A stretch of DNA of 64,000 nt from Bacteroidaceae bacterium (GTDB taxonomy: Bacteria > Bacteroidota > Bacteroidia > Bacteroidales > Bacteroidaceae): contig JAKSLM010000010.1 of the NCBI GenBank assembly GCA_024401225.1, forward strand, positions 22,028 through 86,027. The letters run 5' to 3'. Position 1 is the first letter of the stretch. Each line of letters begins with the position of its first letter. Made by a program: the position numbers and the translations under genes. The notes under the pieces are model-generated. The model was not told the origin of the DNA. It was given only the letters and a program-made list of their open reading frames with translations, and did not search any database. This document shows, piece after piece, positions 34,036 to 43,943 of the stretch.

Positions 34036-34078
34036 TATTAGTATGTAAAAGGGTCGTTAAAGAATTCCTTCACGTGGA

Positions 34079-34672
34079 TTACTTTTTAGTACACACCACT
34101 TGGTTGTTATCGTCAATCTTGAAACAAAGAGTTTTATCCTCGAATATATAGTAAACTCCACTGCAGAAGTATTTTGGTGCATCATAGTTTACATCAAACA
34201 TAGTCATTGACTCCGAAATAGGGTTTTCAGTAACCTTCACAGAATGCTGAAAGTCTTCCTTACCATTGTGCTTTACGTTGATGATGCATGTTGCATTCCA
34301 TGGTGCTTTTTCAGTCTTGTATGCAGAGATATCTGCCTTTGTAGTAGTTACGCTGATAGCAAACTCTTTTCCCTTGCCTTCTGCATGGAATGGCAATTTT
34401 AATGATAATGGGCTCTGTCCTGCGAAATCCTTGTTGAGAACCACTTCATCTGACTTGCCATCGAAGTCTGTGTACTTGATAGTCATTGATACACCCTTGG
34501 TCATTGCACCTGAAATTGAAGCATCGACTTCAATATCGAGTACCTGCTTGCTATCGTCCGAACCGCCAGAAGGTGCGTCAGGATCGAGATACTCAGTTTT
34601 TTCTGTGTGACAGCTGGTGAATACCATTACTGATGCGATTGCAAGTGCAACCATTGATAAATACTTTCTCAT
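34079..34672 (-). CDS. Lipoprotein of unknown function, 197 aa
   Basis: Start at 34672 gives a signal peptide and lipobox (FTSCHTE); the longer frame upstream runs through the promoter and is not protein-like. After a Gly/Ser/Asp linker ('APSGGSDDSKQ') the mature domain is a probable beta-sandwich ('VDASISGAMTKGVSMTIKYT', then 'LSLKLPFHAEGKGKEFAISV'). I do not recognise the family. It is monocistronic with its own promoter and an unusual inverted repeat upstream, which suggests specific regulation. Confidence 0.75.
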   Translation of the reverse strand: MRKYLSMVALAIASVMVFTSCHTEKTEYLDPDAPSGGSDDSKQVLDIEVDASISGAMTKGVSMTIKYTDFDGKSDEVVLNKDFAGQSPLSLKLPFHAEGKGKEFAISVTTTKADISAYKTEKAPWNATCIINVKHNGKEDFQHSVKVTENPISESMTMFDVNYDAPKYFCSGVYYIFEDKTLCFKIDDNNQVVCTKK

Positions 34673-34728
34673 AAATAAATAAAAATAAAATTGAGTTGTT
34701 TGTAAATTTGTTTGTTTTATTTCTGCCG

Positions 34729-34736
34729 CAAAGATA
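34729..34736 (-). promoter_or_regulatory. -7 element of the 197-aa lipoprotein gene
   Basis: Minus strand TATCTTTG, 57 bp before the start codon; no canonical -33 TTTG at 19-20 bp. The inverted repeat 34758-34811 begins where the -33 box would be. Confidence 0.6.
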
Positions 34737-34757
34737 GTAATATTTCGCTTACAGACG

Positions 34758-34811
34758 CTTGCAAAACGTCCAAATTTGCGATTTGCACATAAAATCACGA
34801 CGTTTTGCAAG
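34758..34811. promoter_or_regulatory. 13-bp perfect inverted repeat, candidate operator
   Basis: CTTGCAAAACGTC (34758-34770) and GACGTTTTGCAAG (34799-34811) are exact reverse complements, 28 bp apart. The left arm overlaps the -33 zone of the minus-strand promoter, as expected of an activator or repressor site. Confidence 0.6.
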
Positions 34812-34929
34812 TAAATTTCAGAGGATAACAGGTAGTTTTTCCTATCTGCATGACGATATGGGCAAGAAGGTGGGAGGAAGAAGAATAAGTATAAAATGGG
34901 GACCTTAAAGTAAAAAGATGAACGAAGTG

Positions 34930-34960
34930 TTTGCGGAATCAGGGAAATGTTGTATCTTTG
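34930..34960 (+). promoter_or_regulatory. Promoter of tcdA transcript
   Basis: TTTG (34930-34933), 19 bp, TATCTTTG (34953-34960). Confidence 0.8.
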
Positions 34961-34965
34961 CACCA

Positions 34966-35028
34966 CAGTCCCGGTAATTCCTCCAGACTATGAACTGGTG
35001 AATAATCCGGGGTTTCCTTTTTTTATAT
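34966..35028 (+). promoter_or_regulatory. Structured leader with terminator-like T-run before tcdA
   Basis: CCCGG (34970-34974) pairs with CCGGG (35007-35011) and inside it CCAG with CTGG, separated by a symmetric 8/8 internal loop; a T-rich run (35013-35024) follows. This could be an attenuator or a short independent RNA. Class unknown. Confidence 0.5.
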
Positions 35029-35047
35029 ATGCTATTAGCTACTCAAT

Positions 35048-35932
35048 ATGGGCAACAGAACAACAATGGAACGCGGTATGCAACGCCGCACGGAATTGCT
35101 TCTCGGCGAGGATAACCTCGATAAGATACAACAAGTCAAAGTGCTGATATTTGGAATTGGTGGTGTCGGATCATGGTGTGCAGAATCCTTGGTACGCAGC
35201 GGGGTGAGAAACCTCACCATCGTTGACTCCGACCGCATCTGCATCACCAATTGCAACCGTCAGCTGATGGCTACAAGCAAGACACTCGGTCAGGTGAAGG
35301 TAGATGCTCTGCGCAATCGTCTGCTGGAGATCAATCCAGATGCCAACATCGTATGCCTGCAGAAGATATACGAGGCGGAGACTGCCGAGAGTTTCCACTT
35401 GGAGGAATACGACTACATCGTGGATGCCATTGATTCGCTGAAGGAAAAGGCAGATCTGATAATGCGTGCAACGGCCCTACCAAAGCATATCACTTTCATC
35501 TCGTCCATGGGAGCTGCCCTGCGTCGTGATCCGTTCATGGTGCGCAAAGCTGAGTTCTGGAAGATCAAGGGCGACCCATTGGCAAGGGCTATACGCAACA
35601 AATTCAAACGAGAGAAGCTTTTCCCTTCGAGAAAGTTCCAATGTGTATATAGCGAAGAACCACCTATGCACAACCTTGGTATCAACAAGGCTTGTGGCAC
35701 AAGTGGCTTTCTCTGCCCGAAGGCTAAACTACCGAGTGGTGAACAAGGTACGGACTCCGCCGTCTATGATGCTCCGGGCGACCAGAGTCTGGTAGAGCAT
35801 TCGTGGTGTACGACAAAGGCTCAGACCAATGGGTCGCTATGTCACATCACAGCTACCTTCGGCAATGCTATTGCTGGTATGATCATCAATCATATCGTGG
35901 ATAAGAACGCTGACGACAAGCAGCAAGCTTAA
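35048..35932 (+). CDS. tcdA: tRNA threonylcarbamoyladenosine dehydratase (TcdA/CsdL)
   Basis: ThiF/E1-like enzyme that cyclises t6A to ct6A in tRNA with ATP. '[20 protein letters not shown]' near residues 33-52 is the nucleotide-binding loop; '[15 protein letters not shown]' and '[13 protein letters not shown]' are TcdA-type motifs. The likely start is 35048, but ATG 35066 or 35078 would fit the family equally. The 3' end overlaps the stop codon of the convergent hisB by four bases, with no terminator between them. Confidence 0.93.
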   Translation: MGNRTTMERGMQRRTELLLGEDNLDKIQQVKVLIFGIGGVGSWCAESLVRSGVRNLTIVDSDRICITNCNRQLMATSKTLGQVKVDALRNRLLEINPDANIVCLQKIYEAETAESFHLEEYDYIVDAIDSLKEKADLIMRATALPKHITFISSMGAALRRDPFMVRKAEFWKIKGDPLARAIRNKFKREKLFPSRKFQCVYSEEPPMHNLGINKACGTSGFLCPKAKLPSGEQGTDSAVYDAPGDQSLVEHSWCTTKAQTNGSLCHITATFGNAIAGMIINHIVDKNADDKQQA

Positions 35933-36996
35933 AGCATGCCCTTGCTGCTTGGCAACTGGAACTTGTAGATGTCGCGCTTCACAGCCATCTTGATGCTTCG
36001 AGCAAGTGCCTTGAAGATACCCTCAATCTTGTGATGCTCATTGTCGCCCTCAGCCTTTATGTTAAGGTTCATGCGGGCCGCATCGCTGAATGACTTGAAG
36101 AAGTGGAGGAACATCTCCGTAGGCATGTCGCCTACCCTCTCGCGATGGAACTCTGCATCCCATACCAACCATGCACGTCCTCCGAAGTCGAGTGCCACCT
36201 GACAGAGGCAATCGTCCATAGGAAGGGTGTAGCCGTAGCGCTCTATGCCTCGCTTATCGCCAAGTGCCTTGTTGATGCACTCACCAAGGGCGATACCAGT
36301 ATCCTCGATGGTGTGGTGCTCATCAACATTGAGGTCACCATTGACATGAATATAGAGGTCGATGCTGCCGTGCTTGCCAATCTGCTCAAGCATGTGGTCG
36401 AAGAATCCAAGTCCTGTGCTGATGTCGCACTGGCCCGTTCCATCAAGGTTGAGACGGATATCGATGTCGGTCTCCTTTGTAGTGCGACGCACACTTGCCT
36501 TACGTTCGCCCGCAAAGAGGATCTCTGAGATCTCATCCCACGACTGTACGTTATCACCGATGATGAGGTACTGGCAACCGAGGTTGATGGCAAGCTGCTT
36601 GTCCGTAGCGCGATCGCCAATCACATACGAGTGTGCCAGATCGTACTCACCTGTCATATACTTGGTCATCATGCCTGTACCCGGCTTGCGTGTAGGGAGG
36701 TTATCCTCAGGGAAGCTGCGGTCGATGAGTATGTCATCAAACTCCACGCCCTCGCTCTTCAGAGTGTTGAGCATGAGGTTGTGCGTAGGCCAGAAGTCTG
36801 CCTCAGGATAGCTATTGGTCCCCAGTCCGTCCTGGTTGCTGACCATCACGAACTCGAAGTCAAGCTTGGTACGGATGAAGTTGAGGTTGCGAATCACTCC
36901 TGGTAGGAACTGAAACTTATCGAACGAGTCGATCTGTTCGTCTTCAGGTTCGACGAGGATGGTTCCGTCGCGATCTATGAATAATGCCTGTTTCAT
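35929..36996 (-). CDS. hisB: Bifunctional histidinol-phosphatase / imidazoleglycerol-phosphate dehydratase
   Basis: Two domains for two histidine steps. Residues 1-165 are a HAD phosphatase ('[18 protein letters not shown]', nucleophile Asp in DRDGT). Residues about 170-355 are IGP dehydratase ('[13 protein letters not shown]', '[16 protein letters not shown]' with metal-binding histidines). The fused form occurs in enteric bacteria and Bacteroidetes. It is the last gene of hisGDCB, three bases after hisC. Confidence 0.97.
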   Translation of the reverse strand: MKQALFIDRDGTILVEPEDEQIDSFDKFQFLPGVIRNLNFIRTKLDFEFVMVSNQDGLGTNSYPEADFWPTHNLMLNTLKSEGVEFDDILIDRSFPEDNLPTRKPGTGMMTKYMTGEYDLAHSYVIGDRATDKQLAINLGCQYLIIGDNVQSWDEISEILFAGERKASVRRTTKETDIDIRLNLDGTGQCDISTGLGFFDHMLEQIGKHGSIDLYIHVNGDLNVDEHHTIEDTGIALGECINKALGDKRGIERYGYTLPMDDCLCQVALDFGGRAWLVWDAEFHRERVGDMPTEMFLHFFKSFSDAARMNLNIKAEGDNEHHKIEGIFKALARSIKMAVKRDIYKFQLPSSKGML

Positions 36997-36999
36997 AAT

Positions 37000-38046
37000 C
37001 TATACGTATTGTCTTAATGCCGAGAGCAACTTGGTGTTCTCCTCCTTCGTACCGATGGTGATGCGGAGGCAACCCTCGCAGAGCTCTACCTTGTTGCGAT
37101 TGCGCACAATGATGCCACGCTGCACGAGGTACTTGTATATGCCATTGGCATCAGTAACCTTGGCAAGGAAGAAGTTTGCATCGGATGGATAGACCTTCTC
37201 GCAGATAGGAAGGAGCGACACGGAGTGCATGAGGTGCTCACGCTCCTCAAGGATGAGTGCTATGCGGCGCTGAAGAAGGGTGACATTGGAAAGGATCTCC
37301 TTTGCCTTCTCCTGAGTGAGGATATTGACATTGTATGGGTACTTGACCTTATTGAACAGGGCAATGATATCGGCGCTTGCAAATGCCATGCCAAGACGGA
37401 TGGATGCTGCACCCCACGCCTTGCTGAAGGTGTTGAGGACAATGAGGTTAGGATACTTTGCTATGAGCTGGCGCATAGGACGCACAGCAGAGAACTCGGA
37501 ATATGCCTCATCGACAATAACGATGCCAGGGAACTCGCTGATGACGCGCTCGACCTTCTCGGGTGCAAAAGCATTTGCCGTAGGATTGTTTGGCGAACAG
37601 ATGAAGATGATCTTCGTGTTCTCATCGGCTGCTGCAAGAAGGCGGTCGGGATCCATGTCGTAGTTCTCATCGAGCGGCACCTTGCGGTACTCGATGTCGT
37701 TGGTGTCGGCACACACCTCATACATGCCGTATGTAGGCGAGATGGCCACCACATTGTCCACTCCCGGACGACAGAAGATGCGGTATGGGAGGTCGATGGC
37801 CTCGTCCGATCCGTTGCCGAGGAAGATGTTGGCAGTAGGTACGCCCTTGAGAGGCGAGATCATGGCCTTCAGTTCCTCCTGAAGTGGATCAGGATAGCGG
37901 TTGATTGGTGCTGAGTGAGGGTTCTCGTTGGCATCAAGGAAGACATCGGCCTTCATGCCCTTGAACTCGTCACGTGCACAGCTATATGGCTTGAGCGCCC
38001 AGATGTTGGGACGCGTTAATTCGCTTAATGGTTTCATAATGATCAA
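37000..38046 (-). CDS. hisC: Histidinol-phosphate aminotransferase
   Basis: PLP enzyme converting imidazole-acetol phosphate to histidinol phosphate. '[19 protein letters not shown]' near residue 205 carries the PLP lysine (SKAWG), and '[17 protein letters not shown]' near 38 is a family motif. ATG 38046 or 38037 may be used. It starts 8 bp after hisD. Confidence 0.96.
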   Translation of the reverse strand: MIIMKPLSELTRPNIWALKPYSCARDEFKGMKADVFLDANENPHSAPINRYPDPLQEELKAMISPLKGVPTANIFLGNGSDEAIDLPYRIFCRPGVDNVVAISPTYGMYEVCADTNDIEYRKVPLDENYDMDPDRLLAAADENTKIIFICSPNNPTANAFAPEKVERVISEFPGIVIVDEAYSEFSAVRPMRQLIAKYPNLIVLNTFSKAWGAASIRLGMAFASADIIALFNKVKYPYNVNILTQEKAKEILSNVTLLQRRIALILEEREHLMHSVSLLPICEKVYPSDANFFLAKVTDANGIYKYLVQRGIIVRNRNKVELCEGCLRITIGTKEENTKLLSALRQYV

Positions 38047-38053
38047 AGTATTA

Positions 38054-39334
38054 TCACAATGATTGGAGTCTGATGGTCATTGCATTCTTGTGAGCATCAA
38101 GCATCTCGGCTTCTGCCATGAGCTCGACTGCACGACCGATGTTGGCTATACCTTCGGCAGTAAGGTTCTGGAATGTCACTTTGCGGCAGAAGCTGTCGAG
38201 GTTGACACCCGAGTATGCCTTGGCATATCCGCTGGTAGGGAGCGTGTGGTTGGTGCCCGAAGCATAGTCGCCAGCCGACTCGCATGAGTAGTGACCTACG
38301 AACACGGAGCCTGCATTCACTACGCTGTCGCAGTAGTCCATAGCACTATCCATGGCAAGGATGAGGTGCTCAGGAGCATAATCGTTGCAGATGTCGAATG
38401 CCTCCTTTATGTCGTGAAGTATGATGATCTTGCTATATTCCAAAGCCTTGGATGCTATCTCCATGCGAGGGAGAAGGGCAAGCTGGCGGTCGACCTCAGC
38501 ACTAACGGCATCAGCCACCTGGACTGAGTCGGTGAAGAGGATGGACTGCGAATCAATGCCATGCTCTGCCTGCGAAAGGAGATCGGCAGCAACGAATGCA
38601 GCATTGCAAGTGCTATCGGCAACTATTGCCACCTCCGATGGACCAGCAGGCATATCGATAGCCACCTCGTGGAGCGACACCTGCTGCTTGGCAGCCATCA
38701 CAAACTGATTGCCTGGACCGAAGATCTTGCTGACCTTAGGCACGCTCTCGGTACCGTAAGCCATGGCTCCGATGGCCTGTACGCCTCCAGCCTTGAAGAT
38801 GCGATTGACACCTGCTATGCGTGCTGCCACGAGAATGGCAGGATTGAGCTTGCCTTCCTTGTTAGGAGGAGAGCAGAGCACGATGTCGCGGCATCCTGCT
38901 ATCTTGGCAGGTGTGGCAAGCATGAGAACGGTAGAGAATAGTGGTGCTGTACCACCTGGGATGTAAAGACCTACCTTCTCGATGGCGATGCTCTTCTGCC
39001 AGCATTTCACACCCGGACGTGTCTCCACTTCGATAGGAGCATACGCCTGTGCCGAGTGGAATGCAGCAATATTGTCGTGTGCCAACTGGATGGCACGCTT
39101 CAGATCGTCGGATACGAGTCCTTCCGCCTCCTGCATCTCTGCCTCGGAAACGGCAAGACTATCAAGCTGCACCTTGTCAAACTTCAGCTCGTAGTCCATC
39201 ACGGCTGCATCACCACGCTGCTGGATGTCGTCAAGAACGGTCTTGACTGTGTTGCGCAGCTCGGATGCATCACGATGCGGACGCTGAAGAAGTGCCTTCC
39301 ACTCTTCACGTGTAGGATATTTTATGATGTTCAT
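38054..39334 (-). CDS. hisD: Histidinol dehydrogenase
   Basis: Two-step NAD-dependent oxidation of histidinol to histidine, zinc-dependent. ATG 39334 ('[12 protein letters not shown]') is chosen because upstream in-frame codons run into the hisG-hisD gap without family similarity. '[20 protein letters not shown]' and '[12 protein letters not shown]' (zinc ligand region) near 235-280 and '[10 protein letters not shown]' near 340 are signatures. 426 residues, the usual length. Confidence 0.96.
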   Translation of the reverse strand: MNIIKYPTREEWKALLQRPHRDASELRNTVKTVLDDIQQRGDAAVMDYELKFDKVQLDSLAVSEAEMQEAEGLVSDDLKRAIQLAHDNIAAFHSAQAYAPIEVETRPGVKCWQKSIAIEKVGLYIPGGTAPLFSTVLMLATPAKIAGCRDIVLCSPPNKEGKLNPAILVAARIAGVNRIFKAGGVQAIGAMAYGTESVPKVSKIFGPGNQFVMAAKQQVSLHEVAIDMPAGPSEVAIVADSTCNAAFVAADLLSQAEHGIDSQSILFTDSVQVADAVSAEVDRQLALLPRMEIASKALEYSKIIILHDIKEAFDICNDYAPEHLILAMDSAMDYCDSVVNAGSVFVGHYSCESAGDYASGTNHTLPTSGYAKAYSGVNLDSFCRKVTFQNLTAEGIANIGRAVELMAEAEMLDAHKNAMTIRLQSL

Positions 39335-39400
39335 CGTAAAAATGCTTACGGTGGGCTCTATAAATTCCCACCGATAGGATATTAACAATTATGGGCTATT

Positions 39401-40252
39401 TTACAGAATCATTTTTTCGATTGGAGTAACGAGGATACCCTCTGCACCGAGAGCCTTGAGCTGGCCCACGATCTCCCAGAAGTGCTTCTCATCGAGCACA
39501 GCGTGAACTGAGCACCACTCCTCGTCGGCAAGTGGGATGATGGTTGGCGACTTGAGTCCTGGAAGCACCTCGATGATCTCGTTGAGACGAGCCTTAGGAG
39601 CATTCATGCGGACATACTTCTTGTCCTCAGCAATGAGTACCGACTCGATGCGGAAGAGGAGTTCCTTAAGTATCTCCTTCTTCTCGTCCGAGAGCTTCTT
39701 GTCACCAATGAGGAGTGCCTCGCTCTTCATTACCACCTCAACCTCGCTGAGGTTGTTGCTGACCAATGTAGAACCCGACGACACGATATCGAAGATACCA
39801 TCAGCAAGACCGATGCCCGGTGCAATCTCAACGCTTCCCTGGATGACGTGTACATCCATATCAACGCCCTTCTCCTTCATGAAGTTGCGGAGTATGTTAG
39901 GATAGGAAGTGGCAATCTTCTTGCCGTTGAACCACTCCACGCCTGGATAGTCGATAGCCTTTGGAATGGCAAGCGAGATGCGGCACTTTGAGAATCCGAG
40001 GCGCTTGATGATGTCGGCATCCTCGCCACGCTCAACAAATTCGTTCTCGCCCACGATACCTATGTCGGCTACGCCGCTGGCTACGGTCTGTGGAATATCA
40101 TCGTCGCGGAGGTAGAGCACCTCGAGTGGGAAGTTGGTTGACTGAACCAGAAGCGTACGCTTTGATGATGGAACCTTGATGCCTGCTTCTGTAAGGAGGT
40201 TGATTGTATCTTCGTAGAGTCGTCCTTTTGACTGTATTGCAATTCGTAACAT
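39401..40252 (-). CDS. hisG: ATP phosphoribosyltransferase, long form
   Basis: First and feedback-controlled step of histidine synthesis. 'IAIQSKGRLYEDTINLL' N-terminus, 'SGVADIGIVGENE' near 80-92 and the PRPP loop 'DIVSSGSTLVSNNL' near 158-171. At 283 residues it includes the C-terminal PII-like regulatory domain that binds histidine, so no HisZ is needed. Lies 27 bp after the GT2 gene and may be read through from it; no histidine-rich leader peptide was seen. Confidence 0.96.
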   Translation of the reverse strand: MLRIAIQSKGRLYEDTINLLTEAGIKVPSSKRTLLVQSTNFPLEVLYLRDDDIPQTVASGVADIGIVGENEFVERGEDADIIKRLGFSKCRISLAIPKAIDYPGVEWFNGKKIATSYPNILRNFMKEKGVDMDVHVIQGSVEIAPGIGLADGIFDIVSSGSTLVSNNLSEVEVVMKSEALLIGDKKLSDEKKEILKELLFRIESVLIAEDKKYVRMNAPKARLNEIIEVLPGLKSPTIIPLADEEWCSVHAVLDEKHFWEIVGQLKALGAEGILVTPIEKMIL

Positions 40253-40279
40253 TGTATTTTTTGATTTGTGATTTATGAG

Positions 40280-41482
40280 TTATGAGTTTTTTTTGATGAC
40301 AAAATCACCTGTGATGATCTTGTGGCTCGACTTGAGATAAGTACCTATCTGTGGCGACTTACGCTGCGGGCCGCAATGTCGGAAAAACTCAAGTATGTTG
40401 CGGTAGCTGTAGGCATCGGTGTCAAACACTATGAAGTCGAAGCCATCATAGTTGGTTAGTCCCTCGATCGAGCCTCCCCTTCCGGGTTCGATCTCGACCG
40501 TCTGATACCTAAGCTCGTTTTGCTCCATCACTTCCTTCATGTCGAGCAATGTCTGTCCGTAACCCACGAGGAGGAACTTCTTCTGCTGGCAGTATTGCTT
40601 GTTGGTCAGCGAGATGTTCTTACCCTTCCTGCAGAGCTTCGAGTAGATGTAGGTCATTGCTCCCTTGAAGTAGATGGCAAGCTTGATTGGTACTGTGACA
40701 AAAATATTATAGTGTCCATAATGCTTCTCAGTGAAGATGAGCATAGCCTTATAGAACGTGGTAACGTATTTGAACGATGACTTGTTGGTACTCTCGCCCT
40801 TGTAGTGCATGATGCTCACAGGGAGATAGTAGTTGTTGTGGCCAGTCATCAGCATGCGATAGGAGAGGTCGATATCCTCGCCATACATGAAGAATGTCTC
40901 ATCGAACAGTCCGCACTTGTCGAGCACCGAACGGCGAAGGAACATACATGCACCGGAGAGGATCTCTATCTGGTTAGGCAGGTTCTCATCCAGATACTGC
41001 ATGTAGTACTTGCCAAATGTTGGGCTCTTTGGGAAACGGCTGGTGAGGCCCACCATCTTGCAGAAACTGGTAAACGGCGTAGGGATACCGCGTCGCGACT
41101 CGAGCGCAAAGCTGCCATCCGTGCGGAGCATCCTGACTCCAGTGGCACCTGCCTGTGGATGCTCGTCCATGAACTTCACGCAGTCGCAGAGCACATTCTC
41201 GCCCAGGATGGTGTCAGGATTGAGCAGCATGACATATTCGCCCTTGGAGATGCGTATGCCCTGGTTGTTGGCACGCGCAAAGCCTACATTGTCCTTGTTC
41301 TGGATGAAGAGCACATCGCGGAAACGTGGAGTAAGGTATTCGACCGATCCGTCGCTGCTATTGTTGTCGACCACTATCACCTCCGTATTTATTCCACATG
41401 CCGAACGTACCACCGACTCGAGACATTGCTCGAGGTAGTACTTCACATTATACGAAACGATGACGATTGATAGTTTGACCAT
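40280..41482 (-). CDS. GT2 family glycosyltransferase, 400 aa
   Basis: GT-A fold from residue 4 ('SIVIVSYNVKYYLEQCLESV'), with donor/metal motif 'LLNPDTIL' near 90 in the rhamnosyltransferase-like branch and 'DIDLSYRMLMTGH' near 205. A short hydrophobic segment near 265-280 may be an amphipathic anchor. Residues 300-400 form an extra domain ('LLVGYGQTLLDMKEVMEQNE') of a type seen with polyprenyl-linked sugar transferases. Probably cytosolic face of the inner membrane, adding sugars to a surface glycan. It sits between recR-side genes and the his operon. Confidence 0.88.
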   Translation of the reverse strand: MVKLSIVIVSYNVKYYLEQCLESVVRSACGINTEVIVVDNNSSDGSVEYLTPRFRDVLFIQNKDNVGFARANNQGIRISKGEYVMLLNPDTILGENVLCDCVKFMDEHPQAGATGVRMLRTDGSFALESRRGIPTPFTSFCKMVGLTSRFPKSPTFGKYYMQYLDENLPNQIEILSGACMFLRRSVLDKCGLFDETFFMYGEDIDLSYRMLMTGHNNYYLPVSIMHYKGESTNKSSFKYVTTFYKAMLIFTEKHYGHYNIFVTVPIKLAIYFKGAMTYIYSKLCRKGKNISLTNKQYCQQKKFLLVGYGQTLLDMKEVMEQNELRYQTVEIEPGRGGSIEGLTNYDGFDFIVFDTDAYSYRNILEFFRHCGPQRKSPQIGTYLKSSHKIITGDFVIKKNS

Positions 41483-41561
41483 AACGATTTACGGATGCTA
41501 TGTTGCGCGATGCTATATACGTTTACAATCTTTTTACTTTCTCTTTATTCACTTTTCTTTC

Positions 41562-42023
41562 CTACAGATCATGCTCCTCTCCCTGACGCTCCAGGTAGTC
41601 TTCAATCTTATGGCGTGAAGGAATGCAGAACAGGATTACCGCCAGCATACTGATGCACGCACAGAGGATGAACGAAACGTTGAACGTGAAATAATAAAAG
41701 AGCACACCCATGATGCATGGAGCGGTGAGGCTGAACAGACGAACTATCGACCACAAGTGGTAGGATGCAAGCGCCTCGTCGTAGTTCATGCGGCGCAGGT
41801 TGCGAGTAGTGTTGAGGTCGAAGAGCTTGATGGCGATAGGAATCGTGACAAGAGTCAACACTATCACCACACACTCAAGCACAAACTCCGTATTCGGACT
41901 GAACGGTGCATTGCCTGCGAAAACGTTCAACTCACCAAGCACCACAAGTAGCACTACAAAGGCTATCTGCGATATCAGCTCCGCACGAAGCAATGTCATA
42001 AGTTTACTTATCTGTTTCTCCAT
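41562..42023 (-). CDS. Conserved small membrane protein of unknown function, 153 aa
   Basis: Four hydrophobic segments at about 14-35, 48-68, 92-111 and 114-133, with a charged C-tail ('RHKIEDYLERQGEEHDL'). I do not recognise a named family. It lies between recR (upstream) and a GT2 gene (downstream) on the same strand, an arrangement that suggests a shared transcript. Confidence 0.75.
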   Translation of the reverse strand: MEKQISKLMTLLRAELISQIAFVVLLVVLGELNVFAGNAPFSPNTEFVLECVVIVLTLVTIPIAIKLFDLNTTRNLRRMNYDEALASYHLWSIVRLFSLTAPCIMGVLFYYFTFNVSFILCACISMLAVILFCIPSRHKIEDYLERQGEEHDL

Positions 42024-42054
42024 AAAATTGTCAAATCAAAAAAAAACAATTGTT

Positions 42055-42669
42055 CTATCCCTTGAATGGGACACGGTTCACGAGCGAACGGCCGAGTGTC
42101 ACCTCATCCGTGTATTGCAGTTCGTCGTTGATTGAGAGTCCTCGTGCCAGAACCGTCAGTTCCACATCGTCGTGATGCATCAGTTTGCGGTAGATGTAGA
42201 AGTTGGTCGTATCGCCCTCCATGGTGCTGCTCAGCGCCAGGATTACCTCCTTCACGCCTCCTGCTTCCACCCTATCCACGAGCGATTCGATCTCAAGGTC
42301 ACCAGGGCCTATGCCGTCCATCGGCGATATCACACCTCCCAGCACATGATAGAGTCCCTTGTACTGCATGGTCGACTCCACAGCCATCACATCCTGTATG
42401 TTCTCGACCACACAGATGGTGGAAGCGTCGCGCTGAGGGTTGCTGCATATCTGGCATACATCGGTGTCGGAAATGTTATGGCACGTGCGGCAGTACTTCA
42501 CCTCATGGCGCAAAGTATGCAGCGCATTGCAGAATCCGTCGACTTTATCCGCGTCTATACGAAGCGTGTGAAGCACAAGTCGCATAGCGGTCTTGCGCCC
42601 TATTCCAGGCAGTTTTGCAAATTCGTCGACAGCGCGGTTTAGGAGCGCTGATGAATACTGTTGTTCCAT
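42055..42669 (-). CDS. recR: Recombination mediator RecR
   Basis: Works with RecO and RecF to load RecA on gapped DNA. ATG 42669 is chosen; the longer in-frame extension runs through the promoter. Helix-hairpin-helix '[20 protein letters not shown]' near 16-35, zinc finger '[18 protein letters not shown]' near 56-73 and Toprim '[15 protein letters not shown]' near 79-93 are all present. 204 residues, normal. Confidence 0.97.
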   Translation of the reverse strand: MEQQYSSALLNRAVDEFAKLPGIGRKTAMRLVLHTLRIDADKVDGFCNALHTLRHEVKYCRTCHNISDTDVCQICSNPQRDASTICVVENIQDVMAVESTMQYKGLYHVLGGVISPMDGIGPGDLEIESLVDRVEAGGVKEVILALSSTMEGDTTNFYIYRKLMHHDDVELTVLARGLSINDELQYTDEVTLGRSLVNRVPFKG

Positions 42670-42678
42670 AAACGGGTG

Positions 42679-42709
42679 CAAAGATAGCAATAATATTCCA
42701 TTCGGCAAA
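42679..42709 (-). promoter_or_regulatory. Promoter of recR
   Basis: Minus strand TTTG (42709-42706), 19 bp, TATCTTTG (42686-42679), 10 bp before the ATG; the leader must be very short. Confidence 0.8.
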
Positions 42710-42754
42710 GGGGAAAGAGGTAAAATACACCTTTCCGCATCCAAATTGGAACAT

Positions 42755-43231
42755 TTACAAAGGCAAACCGTACGAGAGTTTCAATGTATCCATCACAAAG
42801 AGGCTGCGTATGTGGGAGATGTAGCGGAACTGTCCAAGCTCATTGAGCACAAACTGCTGGTACTGGTGCATGCTGCTTACGCAGACCTTCAGCATGTAGT
42901 CGCCATCGCCGCTTATGTTGTAGCATTCAGTCACTTCGTTCCATCCGTTCACCGCCTCGCGAAACTGTTCTGCAATGTCGCGGTTGATCTGTCCCATGCT
43001 CACATTGCAGAACACCTGGAAGCCGCGTTCCAGGCGATCGGCATCGAGTATGGCAACATAACGGCGAATGTAGCCCATGCGCTCGAGGCGTCGCTGGCGC
43101 TCAAATGTAGGTGTGGTGCTGAGATGGATCTTCTGAGCCAGTTCCTTTGTAGTCAGTCGGCAGTTATCCTGCAGGGTGCGCAGTATCTTTATGTCTGTCT
43201 CGTCGAGATCGTGTATTACTGTTTGATTCAT
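42755..43231 (-). CDS. Lrp/AsnC-family transcriptional regulator, 158 aa
   Basis: N-terminal winged helix ('[20 protein letters not shown]', then '[20 protein letters not shown]') and C-terminal RAM/ACT-like ligand domain ('[20 protein letters not shown]' near 105-125). Such regulators bind DNA as octamers and usually respond to amino acids. It is the last gene of a minus-strand series after maf. Targets are unknown. Confidence 0.93.
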   Translation of the reverse strand: MNQTVIHDLDETDIKILRTLQDNCRLTTKELAQKIHLSTTPTFERQRRLERMGYIRRYVAILDADRLERGFQVFCNVSMGQINRDIAEQFREAVNGWNEVTECYNISGDGDYMLKVCVSSMHQYQQFVLNELGQFRYISHIRSLFVMDTLKLSYGLPL

Positions 43232-43286
43232 TTGCGTTGTCTTTATTGTTTTATCGTTCTATGGCACACGCACTTTTGCCGTGTCC

Positions 43287-43868
43287 TTACAAGGCTTTCA
43301 GTTCGGTGTAAAGTCGCTGCACAGGGAGGCCCACCACATTGAAGTAGCTGCCCTCGATGCCGGTGATTCCTATGTAGCCTATCCATTCCTGGATGCCGTA
43401 TGCGCCAGCCTTGTCGTATGGCTTGTAACGCTCTATGTAATAGTCAATTTCTTCATCCGTAAGCAGGGCAAAACTGACCTGAGTAGTAGTGGCAAACTGC
43501 ACCGTTCGCTCCGATGTCACGATGCTCACTCCGGTTATCACTTCATGCTTGCGTCCCGACATGAGGTGGAACATACGGCGGGCATCGTCGGCATCCTTTG
43601 GTTTGCCGAGCACTTCGCCGTCCACATACACTATCGTATCGGCTGTGATGATCAGTTCGTCACCACTCATCGAAGCCTTGTATGCCTTAGCCTTCTGACC
43701 GGATATGTACATCGGTATCTCCTCGCCCCTCAACGATGAAGGATAACTCTCATCGATGCCTTGCAGCGTGCGAACCTCAAACTCGAGTCCCAAGCCAGCA
43801 AGCAGCTCCTTGCGACGAGGCGAATTGGATGCAAGTATTATTTTATATTTCGAAATATTCTCCAGCAT
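43287..43868 (-). CDS. maf: Maf-family nucleotide pyrophosphatase (YhdE type)
   Basis: Hydrolyses dTTP/UTP or modified pyrimidine triphosphates. 'IILASNSPRRKELLAGLGLE' near residues 10-29 is the Maf N-terminal signature, 'ITADTIVYVDGEVLGKP' near 74-90 holds the catalytic Asp, and 'GAYGIQEWIGYIGITGIEGS' near 155-174 is also typical. 193 residues, normal. Confidence 0.95.
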   Translation of the reverse strand: MLENISKYKIILASNSPRRKELLAGLGLEFEVRTLQGIDESYPSSLRGEEIPMYISGQKAKAYKASMSGDELIITADTIVYVDGEVLGKPKDADDARRMFHLMSGRKHEVITGVSIVTSERTVQFATTTQVSFALLTDEEIDYYIERYKPYDKAGAYGIQEWIGYIGITGIEGSYFNVVGLPVQRLYTELKAL

Positions 43869-43892
43869 AATTCATGTTTCTTTCAAAAAAAA

Positions 43893-43937
43893 ACTCTCAA
43901 CTCTAACCTTTAACCTCTAACCTTTAACCTCTAACCT
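43893..43937. repeat. 7-bp tandem repeat between kdsC and maf
   Basis: Plus strand reads CTCTAACCTTTAACCTCTAA and onward, i.e. AGAGGTTAAAGGTT units on the minus strand. Same family as 55811-55880 and 19340-19405. Confidence 0.75.
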
Positions 43938-43943
43938 AAACAA

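Larger units (their letters stand above)
34673..35047. other. Divergent regulatory region
   Basis: Contains the minus-strand promoter and inverted repeat of the lipoprotein gene (34729-34811) and the plus-strand promoter and structured leader of tcdA (34930-35028). Bases 34812-34925 hold nothing I can identify. Confidence 0.6.
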
